Shown: positions 47,835 to 59,695, numbered from the stretch's first letter. The stretch: 64,000 bases of DNA from Tretioscincus oriximinensis (GCA_022410635.1 JAJVDF010000167.1:1517156-1581155); one strand, 5' to 3'. A program made the numbers and translations. The notes: a model not told the origin generated them from the letters alone.

Positions 47835-49564
47835 GGCATCATCCTCACATCACTTATTTATTTCACTATTGTTGGATATTCCACAATAAAGCACTGAGGG
47901 TACGGATTTATTCCAGAATCTCCTTGCTTTATATAAGAACATAAGAAAAGCCATACTGGATAAGGCCACAGCCCATCAAGTCCAGCATTCTGTGTCACAC
48001 AGACGCCCACCAGATGCAACTGGGCAGTCCGAACAGAAGAAGCAAAATATGCACCTTTTCATGACTCCCTGCAAATGGTATCTCAGGAGTCCTGCCTGTT
48101 GCTCCATCCCGGAGGCAACATCCAGACATCCATCCTAGTATCCATTTATACCCTTGGTATCCATAAACCTGTCTAGTCCTGTCTTGAAACTATCCAAGCT
48201 GCTAGCTACCACTACCTCTTCAGGAAGTAAATTCCACAGGCCGATGACCCTCTGAGTAAAAAAATACTTTGTCTGTTCTCACTTTTCTTCCCATCAGTTT
48301 CAAAGAGTGCCATCTGGTCCTTGTGTTGTGTGATAGAGAAAACATTTTTCTCTGTTCACCCTGTCCATCCCATGCATGATTTTGTACACTTCAATCAGAT
48401 CACCTCTCAAACGTCACCTTTCGAGGCTGAAGAGGCCCAGACGTTGCAGTCTGACTTCATAAGGGAGGTGCTCCAGACCCTTGATCATTTTTGTTGCCCT
48501 TTTCTGCACCTTCTCCAGTTCCAAAATATCCCTCTTGAGATGTGGTGACCAGAATTGAACACAGTATTCCAAATGTGGCCTCATCACAGNTTTATAAAGA
48601 GGCAAAACAACATTTGCTGTCTTGTTTTCTATTCCTTTCCTAATTATCCCCAACATGGAATTTGCCTTTTTTTTTACTGCTGCTGCACACTGGGTTGACA
48701 TTTTCATTGAATTTTCCACCAGCACCCCAAGATCCTTTTCTTGCTTGGTCACAGAAAGCTTGGTTCCCATCATCCCCAGGAGTAGTTGGGGTTCTTTGCC
48801 CCAATGTGNATGACCTTGCACTTGCTTAAATTGAAGTGCATTTGCCATTTAGATACCCACTTAACCAATTTCAATAGATCACTCTGGAGTGCATTATAAT
48901 CATTTTCAGTTTTCACTACCCTGAACAGTTTAGTGTCATCAGCAAACTTGGCTACTTCACTTTTCACTTCGGCATCCAGATCATTTATAAATATATTGAA
49001 AAGCAAAGGTCCCAGTACAGATCCCTGGGGTACCCCACTTCTTACCTCTTTCCACTCAGAGAACTGTCCATTTAATACTACCCTTTGTTTTCTATCTTTT
49101 TGCCAGTTTCCAATCCAGGACAAAGTCTGTCCTCTTATACCATGAGTATGGAGCTTTTTTTAGAAGCCTTTGATGAGGGACTTTATCAAAAGCCTTCTGA
49201 AAATCTAGATAGACAATATCAACCGGATCCCCTTTATCTACATGTTTGTTAACACTCTCAAAGAATTCTAGCAAGTTGGTAAGGCATGATTTACCTTTGC
49301 AGAAGCCATGCTGAGTTTCATTCAGCAATGTGTGCTTCTCCATGTGTTTAGTAATTTTGTCCTTAATTATGGTTTCCAACACTTTACCTGGAATTGATGT
49401 TAAACTGACGGGTCTATAATTTCCGGGATCACTCAGGGATCCTTTTTTGAAGATTGGTGTTACATTAGCTACCCTCCAATCTACTGGTACTATGCCTGAT
49501 CTTAAGGAAAGATTAATTGGAATATCAAATTATAGTGGAATAAATAAGTAATGTGGGGATGTAC
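47835..49564. mobile_element. palindromic MITE split by a 1.6-kb L2
   Basis: The left MITE part (47,835-47,937: CTCACATCACTTATTTATTT, GGATATTCCACAATAAAGCA, CTCCTTGCTTTAT) and right part (49,516-49,564: TTGGAATATCAAATTATAGT, GGAATAAATAAGTAATGTGG) are the two sides of the same unit as the complete copy at 59,754-59,902. The intervening DNA is the L2 copy listed next. Confidence 0.8.
47938..49516 (-). mobile_element. L2-type LINE nested in a MITE
   Basis: Antisense. The tail is at 47,938-47,950, followed by the 3' UTR, RT C-terminus and RT core, with the 5' truncation at about 49,516 (before the VDWRVANVTP block). The protein is spread over three frames: 48,414-48,848, 48,770-49,123 and 49,092-49,382. 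Unlike the 26-kb copy, motif A still reads YLDFQKAFD, and motif C reads FADDTKLF. At least two frame breaks disable it: a T insertion in a T run near 49,160 and a length change in the T run near 48,669. Two Ns lie inside. Confidence 0.93.
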
Positions 49565-50870
49565 CTTACACCTATGTGTGGGAATTCATCCTTGTAGCTG
49601 TAGCAGAAATTGCAATATGTGTAATATGGCACCAAGATAGGAAGTTTTTAAAAATATATTAACTCCATTATTAGTAGAGGAAGGAGCTTGATTTGCCTCT
49701 GAAGGCATCTTCACATTTTGGAGTTTAGACATAAAAAAGAGTGGCATGGAAAGCCTTTTCCAATGGATGTGGACTGGACATGGGCTTTTCCATTTCTCCA
49801 TTTTGAAGTGAAGATGCATCCACAAAATGAGAAGTTTATAAAAATAGCTTAAGTAGAACATAAGATAGTTAGCACCTATCTGTCTAGACAGCTGAATCTA
49901 TTCAGTTTAGGCAAATGTTCGACTTTGAATCTCAAAACATTATTTGATTGCATTTTCCATAATAGTAATTACATAGTCTTATGTTAATATATTTGATATA
50001 TCAGAAGTTGCAGACTAATATCACCAGGGAACAAATTTAAGAAAAAATAGTCTAAACCATATTGCCCAAGATATATATAATCTAAAAAGCTTACTATTTT
50101 TTCTTGACTACATCATTGTTATCCAAATGATTCACATATCTCATTTTTGAAAAAGGCTTGGACATAATTCATGCAATGGATGACTATTTAGCATGGCATC
50201 TACCTGCTCTTTCATAGAGTATCATCATCAATTATTTATTTATAAAGCACTATCCACGTATGGCATTGGATGCACTGGACAAATCTGGTGTCCATATGCA
50301 TCCACATCCATCCACCATAAATACTCCTTAAAATGTGTTTACAAATGAGTAGGAGTAAGGATTGTGCCAGTACTTACTCCTGTTATTAATGGTTCAGCCT
50401 TTGGCACAACCAGTGTCACTAGACCACAGTCTTCAAAAAGTAAATGTCAGTTTACTGATGTGTCTAAAATTGGATGCAGCAAATATGGATTTTTGATCTT
50501 GTGCTCTCAACAAGCTCACAAACTAAATTTATGTTTTAGTACCCCACCCCAATCAGGCACATTGTGGCTCAAGACAGAGGCAAGTGGAAGAATAGCATGT
50601 CACTATTTTAAGAAGTGCTATATTAACCATTACTATACAGGAAGATGCATTTGTTACCTTTCCATGTGTCCTAATATTAGGGTGGAAAAAAGGGACCCAT
50701 AAAGCACATTGGTAATTTTTTTAAAAAATCTAATCATCATGAACCTAGAATTACTTTTGCTATAGCAATCAATTTTTAGTGTGCAGAAAAATTATATTTG
50801 TAATGTTTTTTAGGTATATTGTATGGTTTGTTTTTAATTGTTGCCCCCACCAAAAAAAAAAAAACTTCTG
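49565..50870. other. intergenic AT-rich DNA
   Basis: No gene or named repeat was seen. Confidence 0.45.
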
Positions 50871-51309
50871 TGTGAAGATAGACTGACCAGATTTTCTGAG
50901 TCCCAAACTGGGGTAATTAATATTCATGCTAATTTGCATATTCATGAATATACATAGCACCCACCAACATGCATATCCCTCCGAAATCCCTATCTGAGAA
51001 AAGCATGTGACAATTTTCTGAAGCGTGCCAGAATTTTTGAAGTGCATGAGAATTTTTTGAAATGCATGAAAAAATTGCATTTTTTTATTTTTTTACTGAG
51101 GGGAGAGTGTCTTCAGGAGCTGGTCCTAGTTGCCAGAACCCCCTAGTGGTGGTGCACTGAATTATTTTTTTAAAAACAATCATATCTTTTTTTNAAAAAA
51201 TGTCTTCAGCAAAAAATGGGGAAATCCCTTCCCCTGGGAGGGCAGGGTAGACACTCCAAAACTGGGTTCCCCCCCTTAAAAGGGATCATCTGATCAGCCT
51301 ATGTGAAGA
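50871..51309. mobile_element. hAT-type MITE with 8-bp TSD (copy 2)
   Basis: TGTGAAGA at 50,871-50,878 and 51,302-51,309 is a perfect 8-bp duplication. The element (50,879-51,301, 423 bp) begins TAGACTGACCAGAT and ends ATCTGATCAGCCTA. The right end (AAAAGGGATCATCTGATCAG) and the CTTCAGCAAAAAATGGGG core match the element at 23,636-23,825. The middle includes small repeats of a GCATGAGAATTTTTTGAA type. No transposase is present. Confidence 0.87.
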
Positions 51310-52464
51310 CTGTATTATAAATTCTTAAATAAATTCAGAGAGAGAGATTGTTGGGGGAACAAATGATAATGTAAATAATTGCATTTATCCGTTACATTTT
51401 ATTTCTGAATTCAGATATGTCATCATATCTTGATTTTCACAATCCTTTTAATTCTGTGGTATACCATATAATTAAAATTTCAAATAGTAATGCTAGAGGA
51501 AATCCATGGCTTTCCCAGTTTCTTTTGTTTAGACCCAATTTAAGTTAAAAAAGGGAAAATGCTACATTTTAAAATAAAATAGAACGATCAACTAAATTGC
51601 ATGGAATAAACATGGAAAGTACAAAAGCTCTTATGGGGGTCGGTGGGAGATAGCCTAGAAATACTCATGCCAACAAATTAGACAGACCTAAACAGGTGCA
51701 AAGAGAATAGTTAATTATGTAATTTAAATGACTCTATATTTATTCATTTCATGCCCCATCATGTCATATACATCAGTAATCATGAAGAGGCACTGCAGGC
51801 TAATTTTATGCACACNTCTTAGAATTAGTGACAAGTATTTACCTTAAAAACACACCATATTCTGTTGTGCCATATAAATCAAGGTAAGATTCCCTTATCT
51901 TCTTCATTGTGGGTGATTTCAATTTCCTTCTTCTATGAATTAATGTCCTTTCTATTTTTGTGATTGGTGTGGGTGAAGAAGTAAGGGGGGGAAAGGAAGA
52001 GAAGACTATAATATTTTTATCTCAAAAAATATAATCTATTAGAAATAAAATGTGGGAAACTGGTATTCTAGAAAATAACTGCTGAGAAATCTGATGTATG
52101 TATGTTCTTATATTTCTTCGAACATCAACAATCTTAAAAGATGGTGTCTGTTAACAACCTTTATGCTTTCAGCACTTGTTTTATTCTAGTTATTGTTGTT
52201 GTTTGTTGTTTTGCTACTGTTTGTTGTTTTGCTACTGTTTATTTGAATGAAACTGTCATAGCTTATATCAGAAGCACATTGTCTGATACTAGACAGCTGC
52301 TAACATATTTCAAAAAAATAGGAAAAATGAAGTGAAAAAAGAGCATCATTATCATTAAATCTAAATTTTCAAATTTGTAATGCCTAGATGGAAATCTAAA
52401 GCTTCTTTGAATTTATCTCTAGTCTGATTTTGAAGCTTCCTATGATCATTAAACGGATTGATTA
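51310..52464. other. intergenic AT-rich DNA
   Basis: An 18-bp unit TTTGTTGTTTTGCTACTG is repeated twice in tandem at about 52,201-52,238. Nothing else was recognised. An N lies near 51,816. Confidence 0.45.
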
Positions 52465-53582
52465 GGGAAATGCCATTGACACAGTGTATCTTGACTTCAG
52501 CAAAGCATGTAACAAAATATTTCTCGCCATCCTTATAAAAAAACCTGGCCAAATATTGGACCAACAAGACAAAAGTTACATAGATTCTAAACTGGCTTAC
52601 TGATCAAACTCAAATACTGGTGATAAATGGTTGCACATCCAATTGAAATAATGTTTCAAGTGGGGTACCACAAGGATCTTTCCTGGGCCAGTGATATAAA
52701 CGACATTTTTATAAAGACTTAGATGAAGGAATTGAAGGGAAATTGATCAAATTTGCTGAAGACACAAAGCTAGGAGGAAGTGCTAATACTAAAGANGAAT
52801 AGGAGATAGAATTCAAAGAGATCTAGACAAGGTAGAACAATGAATTGAAATTAACAGAATGATATTTAACAGGGAGAAATATAAGGTCCTACACCTGGGC
52901 AAGAAAAATGAAAATAGCACATATAGAATGTGAGGAATATGTCTGAAAAACAACACATGTGAAAAGGACCTGGGTGCATTGGTAGATCACGTAGACTAAA
53001 CACGAGTCAACAGTATGAAGCAGCTGCGAAAAAGGCAGACACAATCCTGGGGTTTATTAAGAGGAGCATAGTATCTTGATCACATAAAGTATTTATCCTT
53101 CTCTACAGTATTTTGATCAGACCACTCTTACAAGTACTACGTTCAGCTGGGCATCCCAATTTAAAAAGAACATTTGAAAACTGAAGCAGGTTCAAAAGAG
53201 AGTTACAAGGATGGTAAGTGGTCTGGAAACCATATCCTATGAGGAACGGTTATAGGATCTACGGATATTTAGTCTACAAAAGAGAAGACTGAGAGGAGAC
53301 CTGACAGCTGACTACAAATATCTGAAGGGATGTCACTGTGCAGAGGGATCAGCTTTGTTCTCATTAGCACATGGAGGTCCTAGAAACAATGGGATGAAAC
53401 TGCAAGAAAACATTTTTAGACAGCAAGGGTGATAAATCACTGGAACAGTTTGCCACAAGAGGTGATGAGTTCATCTTTGCTGGAAGTCTTCAAATATCTG
53501 CCTGGGATGGTTTAGTGAATCCTGCATTGAGGAGGGGGTTGGACCCAATGATCTTGGAGGTCCCAATTCTATGATTCTTTGA
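52465..53582 (+). mobile_element. CR1-type LINE, 5'-truncated and degraded
   Basis: It covers the RT from motif A (DTVYLDFSKA at about 52,477) through motif B (SGVPQGSFLG, about 52,659) and motif C (KFAEDTKLG, about 52,748) to the 3' end CCAATTCTATGATTCTTT, the CR1 tail. The C-terminal blocks (QLRKRQTQSWGLLRG-like, then RLRGDL-like) are visible across several frames. Many stops and indels are present, and motif C reads FAED instead of FADD. It is an old, inactive copy. Confidence 0.88.
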
Positions 53583-53884
53583 AATCAGTGAAATTACATA
53601 TGCCTAATTTTGCTATCATTTTAGATTCCTTTCATTCATATTTTCAGGGAATGTAGAAAGCATCATACACAATAAGATACAGAATGGTTCTGTTCAAACA
53701 ATTTATTAAAGAGAATCGGAAATGCCCCAGAAATTTTACTATATTGTTCCCATGCTCTCATTCCACCACTAAACCTTTTTTTCAAGCTTAGAATGCTTAG
53801 GAGATGGGAGAAGAATGTGTGTGAATGATTCTACCACAGAGCTATCTCTAAGCTTTCTCTTAGCTACCTCAGAGATACTTTCTA
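53583..53884. other. intergenic DNA
   Basis: Nothing was recognised. Confidence 0.45.
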
Positions 53885-54505
53885 ACAAAAGAACATAAAG
53901 GGTAGGGTTGCCATACGTCCCGGTAAACCGAGACAAACCCGGTTTTGGGGACTAAAATATAGTCCCCCCCGGGTTTTAAGGCAAAATCCCGGCTTTTGAC
54001 ATTCCCCGACGCTGCGTCGGGGAATGTAAAAAGGCGGGATTTTAAAGGAAAAGCAGCCGTCACTCGGCACTTAAAGGAAAAGTGCCGAGTAGCTGCTCCT
54101 TGGCTGGAGGCAGGGTTTCGCCCTGCTCTCGCCGCCAACTCACCTCTAGCAGCTCTGTTCTCCTCTCACAACCCCAAGCTGCTGCAGGCGAGTTGGTGGG
54201 GAGAGCAGGGCAAAACCCCGCCACCAGCAAAAGAGCAGGCACGCGTGCGCGCGTGTGCGCATGCGCACACACGGACGCTTGTGGTGAGACAGGCAGAGAT
54301 TTTGCCTTTGCTACAAGCGTCCGTACGTGCGCACACACCCACCCACCCACCCACCCACCCCCGTCCCGGTTTGGGGTTGCCTGAATATGGCAACCCTAAT
54401 AAAGGGAGCCCTGCTGAATCAGGCAATAGCACATCTAGTCCAGCATTCTGCCTCAAACAGTGGTCCACCTATTGCATTAGGGCAGTCTTAAGCAGAACAA
54501 GGCAA
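53885..54505 (-). mobile_element. L2 3' tail (antisense) interrupted by a hAT element
   Basis: AAAAGAACATAAAGGG (53,887-53,902) and AGGGAGCCCTGCTGAATCAG onward (54,403-54,505) are the two sides of an antisense L2 tail. The interruption is the hAT element at 53,903-54,398. Confidence 0.8.
53895..54406. mobile_element. GC-rich non-autonomous hAT element with 8-bp TSD
   Basis: ATAAAGGG at 53,895-53,902 and 54,399-54,406 is a perfect 8-bp duplication. The element (53,903-54,398, 496 bp) has inverted ends TAGGGTTGCCATA and TATGGCAACCCTA. The interior is built of hairpins: CATTCCCCGACGC/GCGTCGGGGAATG with a 1-base loop (about 54,000), ACTCGGCACTT/AAGTGCCGAGT (about 54,062-54,090), and long arms around 54,105-54,235 and 54,270-54,330. 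A purine-pyrimidine alternating tract (54,240-54,275) and a (CCCA)n run (54,338-54,359) are included. The long open frames across it are compositional; no transposase is encoded. Confidence 0.9.
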
Positions 54506-54509
54506 AACC

Positions 54510-54722
54510 ATAGCTACTTGGATGTATCTCTTGTTACTGCCTCCAGAATGAACCAACAGGCACTATCCCTGAAAAATCATTTTCACAGACTAAAGAGGAG
54601 GAGGAGATTTTTCCTTTTGATTCAGTCTGTACAGGTGCGATTGGTGGACCGCTGTGTGAGACAAAGTACTGAACTAGATGGGCTCCAGCACAATTCAGCA
54701 GGGCTGCTCTTATGATCTTACA
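54510..54722 (+). mobile_element. L2 3' tail, sense, head-to-head with the preceding one
   Basis: GGATGTATCTCTTGTTACTG, CAACAGGCACTATCCCTGAA, GGACCGCTGTGTGAGACAAA and CTAGATGGGCTCCAGC lead to GCTGCTCTTATGATCTTA. It lies directly next to the antisense L2 tail, so the two form a large inverted arrangement. Confidence 0.82.
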
Positions 54723-54926
54723 TTCTTTACTCCCTAAAAATTGTATTTTAGGAATACTGCCTATTTTCCATCTTAATAACTATTAATACACCTATCTTCC
54801 ATGAGTTTGTCTAATAATATCTTCATTAATCATAATCCTAGATGTGTATTGATCAACAGCACATAGTTCTACCATAATCTTCTCCAGCACAAACAAGAAC
54901 TGCAATGATTTATTCAATTCAGTTGT
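54723..54926. other. short intergenic spacer
   Basis: Nothing was recognised. Confidence 0.4.
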
Positions 54927-56094
54927 GGATTGGAAACTGGCTAAAAGATAGAAAACAGAGGGTAGTAATAAATGAACAGTTCTCTAAGTGGAAAGAGGTA
55001 AGAAGTGAAGTAACCTAGGGTACTGGGACTTTTGCTTTTCAATATATTCATAAACCATCTGGATGCCGAGCTAAACAGTGAAGTAGCCAAGTTTGCTGAC
55101 GACACTAAACTGTTCAGGGTAGTGAAAATTGAAAAAGAATGTAAGGCACTCCAGTGTGATCTATTGAAATTGGGAATGCACTTCAATTTAAGCAAGTGCA
55201 AGGTCATGCACATTGAGGCAAAGAACCACAACTACTCCTACCACCTAATGGGAACCAAGCTTTCTGTGACCAAGCAAGAAAAGGATCTTAGGGTCTTGGT
55301 AGACAATTCGATGAAGATGTCAACCCAGTGTGCAGCAGCAGCAGCAGCAGCAGCAAAAAAGGCAAACGTTGGGGATAATTAGGAAAGGAATCGACAACAA
55401 GTCAGCAAATGTTGTTTTGCTGCTTTATAAATCTGTGGTGAGGCCACATTTGGAATACTGTGTTCAATTCTGGTCAGCACATCCCAAGAGGGATATTGTG
55501 GAACCTAGAGAAAGTGCAACAAAAATGATCAAGGGTCTGGAGCACCTCCCTTATGAAGTCAGGCTGCAACATCTGGGTCTCGTCAGCCTCAAAAGGCAAC
55601 GTTTGAGAGGTGATCTGATTGAAGTGTACAAAATCATGCATGGGATGGATAGGGTGAATAGAGAAAAAATGTTTTCTCTATCACACAACACAAGGACCAG
55701 AGGGCACTCCTTGAAACTGATGGGAAGAAAAGTGAGAACAGACAAAGGAAAGATTTTTTTTATCCAGAAGGTCATCAGCCTGTGGAATTTACTTCCTGAA
55801 GAGGTGGTGGTAGCTAACAGCTTGGATAGTTTCAAGACAGGACTAGACAGGTTTATGGACACCAAGGGTAAAAATGGTTACTAGGATGGATGTCTGGATG
55901 CTGCCTCCAGGACAGAGCAACAGGTAGTGCTCCTGAGATACCATTTGCAGGGAGTCATAAACGGGTACAAATTTTGCTTTCCTCTGTTCGGACTGCCCAG
56001 GTGCATGTGGTGGGCCACTGTGTGAGACAGAATGCTGGAATAGATGGGCTCTGGCCCAATCCAGTATGGCTCTTCTTATGTTCTTATGTTCAAG
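54927..56094 (+). mobile_element. L2-type LINE, 5'-truncated, sense
   Basis: It starts inside the RT between motifs A and B (WIGNWLKDRKQRVV, about 54,930) and runs to two TTCTTATG tail units at 56,077-56,094. Frames at 55,032-55,382 and 55,330-55,884 overlap around a one-base shift just after a CAG run. Motif C reads FADDTKLF. The C-terminus is complete (LPEEVVVANSLDSFKTGLDR, then FMDTKG). Motif B is damaged, with a stop where the SGVPQGSVLGP block should be (about 55,000-55,030). It cannot be autonomous. Confidence 0.92.
55333..55353 (+). repeat. (CAG)7 inside the L2 RT
   Basis: Seven CAG units where the other L2 copies in the window have two or three, giving an alanine or glutamine run depending on frame. 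Confidence 0.95.
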
Positions 56095-56481
56095 TGAAGC
56101 AAATCTTACTGGGGCTTCCAAGAAACACAGCCATTCATATTTATAAAAATAATGTTCAAAACATTGTTCTCTTTGAAAATCAAAACTACCAAAACAGATA
56201 AGAGAACTACAATTATGAAGTTGGTTTCTGAATGTAATGTGTAGATTGATTGTCTTCCATTCTGAAATTTCCTTCGGTAAAATAGAAATAGTTTCTTAAT
56301 ATAATTTACTATAAAAAGACTGAAACGTGCGTTCAAAACTGGAAATGCTATTTAAATTATTAATTAAAAATTTATAGCCCAACAACAAAAGAATACCAAT
56401 AGAAAAAGCAGTTCAAATAAAATCAGATCAAACTACCTTTTTTAACCTATTTATTCTTTTCTATAGTACTTTGTAAATGTC
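56095..56481. other. intergenic AT-rich DNA
   Basis: Nothing was recognised. Confidence 0.45.
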
Positions 56482-56745
56482 TAAATGGCAATAATTGGAA
56501 TATAGTGTGAAGATTTGTATATGTATACAAAATATATATACAATCAATATATATACAAAAATATAATTATTGTCACGAACAGTTCTATATACAGTTTGTG
56601 TGTATATATACACTATATTCCAATTATTGCCATTTATACATTATAACAGTTCTATATACAAACTGTATATAGAACTGTTCGTGACAATTATTAAATTTTT
56701 GTATATATAATTATTGTCAGGAACAGTTCTACATACATTTTGTAC
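56482..56745. repeat. interleaved perfect inverted repeats
   Basis: A 27-bp perfect pair (56,482-56,508 with 56,610-56,636) interlocks with a 31-bp perfect pair (56,569-56,599 with 56,658-56,688). The sequence 56,645-56,680 is itself a palindrome built on AACAGTTCTATATACA, and a third, direct copy of GAACAGTTCTA..ATAC lies at 56,720-56,740. No known family was recognised. Confidence 0.85.
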
Positions 56746-58812
56746 TTACAGAATTATGCTAATACATGTTTTAATAAAATCTGCTTTGCTTGCAAGAAGA
56801 AAAGCTCTAATAGTGATTTGAACTGTAGGTATTTATAGAAACGGAGAATCTGATCAGCTATGAAACTCTGGATATGATAACAATTCATTCATTATGATAA
56901 CATGACCCCACCCATTATAACTATTTTTCTATTGTTAATAATCGGTCGGCATTTTTGTTTTCCATCCTGATTATCAGTAGTTTGCAGAAAAATGTCTTCA
57001 AAATTATTTAGATTTTTGATGCTGTCAGGAGAAAATAGATTTTTTCTTCTTTGAAAATTAAATGACTACAAAAGCATTATGGAAGAATAAAATGGTGTGT
57101 TAATTGAAAATGCTTGTTTTATGTCAGTGCTATAATTCAACTGGATTTTAGTATTTTATTTCAGTTCCTTGATAACTTGTATACACCCATGAATTAGCTT
57201 GCTCTTAGTCACTGGAAGCATTCTGAAATTGTAAGCCTAGGCTGTCCTGAAATGGCGTGTAAATAGCAAATCCATTAGACCTTCTCCTGGACTGGAATAA
57301 GGCCAATACAGAGTTAACTTCATATACATCCTAAGGAAAACAGCAATAAAAAACTCAAGATGGAGATTGCTGGAAGTGTATTCCAATATGTAAAATGACA
57401 AGATTAGGACTGAAACTCTGAGATTTGGGACATGGAAAGAAATCAGGTAGCTCATTTAACTCCAAACAGACACATTACTAAAACATGCTATTGATCAGGA
57501 TGCATTACATGTATTGTATAATGTTCCCTTTATTAACTATACACTTTATGAAACTATCAGCACCTTGTTATCTCATGAGTAAACAGGGATAATTTTCTCC
57601 TTCACTGTGCAAACAATAATTCCAAAGTGGTACATCCCAACCAGCACCCTACGCATTAAACCTAAGGACCTGCCATTTGCATGCTACTGTAAACTACCAC
57701 AGTGGTACCTATGACATCTCATAGTCTGCACTACAACGTTGTTAGCAGAATCTAATCAAACATATAATCCAGAATAAGATTCACTAAATATACGTCCATA
57801 TTTAAAGCTAGTGATGTTGCTGGTGGTAGTATTGCTAACAGCAACATGACAGTACAATTAGGTTTTAATACTGATCATTCAATTCCAAATAATTCATATT
57901 GAAAACATGGATTTTATTGTATTTGTGCTGGTTAAAATGTGAAGATATATTTATTATCCTTTACATAAAGTCTCTATATGTAAAAGTTTCATTTTCAGTG
58001 CTAATATTCTTCGAAGTAATAAAGTCTTGATTTAATTATGATAGAAGTGGAATTAAAAAGTGTTAGTATTTTCTCTTTAAATACCTTTATTATTTCTTGG
58101 CACACAGATTAATTGACATTTTGTATTAATAGAAATACTAGCATAAATTTATTTTTATATTATTGTCAATATCAATATGCTTCTATTATTACAAATCAAT
58201 TTGCTCAAAATTCGGAAAATGGAAATTAATTTAAAAAAAAGGTGTACAAAATTCTTTTATGAGAAAAACAGACAAATCTATTGGAAAAATTGCTCACTTT
58301 TCTACATCAAACTGTTCTGAAATCTATATTTTTTAATTAAAAATGATATATTAACATTATAAGATTAGATTAAACAATGATTTCACATATATAAAAATAC
58401 ACCATTACTTGGAAACTGTCACAATTGCCAATTTTTAATTCCTTGGTTAGGCCTTGAATTAACTAGGCTAAAAGCCCAATCTGTTGGATAGTGCCACTAA
58501 TAAAGACAAAACATATTTCTGAAAAAACTATAATAAGCATATAAGTTAGTTATACGTAGCAAAGAAGTTTACAACATACATTTATATACAGAGTGAAAAT
58601 TATTGTTGCTTTTTTTTAGTGAAACTATATTTTTAAATGAATGATTATCCAGAGATAGCTATAAAATATTCCCATATTGGTTCCCATATTATTCATATAT
58701 TGGTAATCCTTTTAAAAGTTCCGTCTTTTGCAACCAAACACAAAGGCTTGGACTGTAAAACCTGAGTGTCACAAAACATTTGTGAAACTTTACAGTAGCT
58801 TTGCCAATCAAA
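56746..58812. other. very AT-rich DNA, no gene recognised
   Basis: Small homeodomain-like TAATTA cores are frequent (for example 58,100-58,200), which in AT-rich DNA means little. No repeat was named. Confidence 0.4.
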
Positions 58813-58860
58813 GTGTGTGTGTGTGTATGTGCGTGCGTGCGTGCGTGCGTGCGTGTGTGG
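58813..58860. repeat. (TG)n(TGCG)n microsatellite
   Basis: A GTGTGTG run leading to six GTGC units. Confidence 0.95.
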
Positions 58861-59552
58861 AAACCTCATTTTAACTACTGGATCATAAATTGTTCTTCAC
58901 TAGACTAGTGTTTCTTGCATTGTTCTCAAATAGTCTAGCATTTCAAGACAAATATAAACTCTAATATATGTGCAAAGAAACTTGAACTCATAGAGAGAAG
59001 GTGGGAGTGGGGGAGCTCTTTCTCCTTTCCCAAATAGTAGTGGCTTTCCTGCTATGGATATATGTTAATATCTTTATACTTATGTTATCTATTTCAAACC
59101 TGAGGGATAAAATGCACGGTTAAATCATTTCAGTACACTTCTATTAAATACTTAGTATTTAATACCATAGCTAGATAAGNCTGATAGGTCACTAGGAAGC
59201 TATGATACTTTTTTNAAAAAAAATATATTTTTAAACATTCTTCTTAAAACTATGCATCAGGCTAACCTTGCTCATTTAATGAAAAGTGACGTATTCATCC
59301 ATACCATGCCAAACTATATATCAATCCTCAGTTTCAGAGATCCTCTGAATATCAACCCTCAAGTTTTTCAGTTTAAGGAATTTCATGAATCTTGCTACTG
59401 TAGTAAAAAGAACATCTCAGCAGTGCTTAGTGATTGTGTAATGCTTGTCTTCTCATTGTATTTCTAATCCATCTTTTCCAGTCTAGAATGTTCATAAAAT
59501 CAGGATAGTCAGACTGGTATGTGAACCGTCCCATCAGTAAACCCATCAATAA
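58861..59552. other. intergenic AT-rich DNA
   Basis: Ns lie at about 59,180 and 59,215. No gene was seen. Confidence 0.45.
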
Positions 59553-59695
59553 ATCCACACATCACTTATTTATTTCACTTGAGTTGCATATTCCACAATA
59601 AAACATTGTGTGGCCTGATTCATTCCAGAATATCCATGCTTTGTTGTGAAATATCCAATTATAGTGGAATAAATAAGGGATGTGTGGATGCAGCC
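59553..59695. mobile_element. palindromic MITE, full-length copy
   Basis: Same unit as 59,754-59,902: CACATCACTTATTTATTTC, TATTCCACAATAAAACA, then ATATCCATGCTTTGTTG, ATTATAGTGGAATAAATAAG and GGATGCAGCC. The outer left end is degraded. Confidence 0.8.

Noticed and set aside
53996..54715. 239-codon open frame on the plus strand
   Set aside because: It lies across the GC-rich hAT element and L2 debris. It is rich in Ala/His/Arg/Thr from the alternating tract, overlaps frames on the other strand, and shows no domain.
55333..55353. Functional polyglutamine or polyalanine tract
   Set aside because: It lies in a dead, truncated L2 copy.
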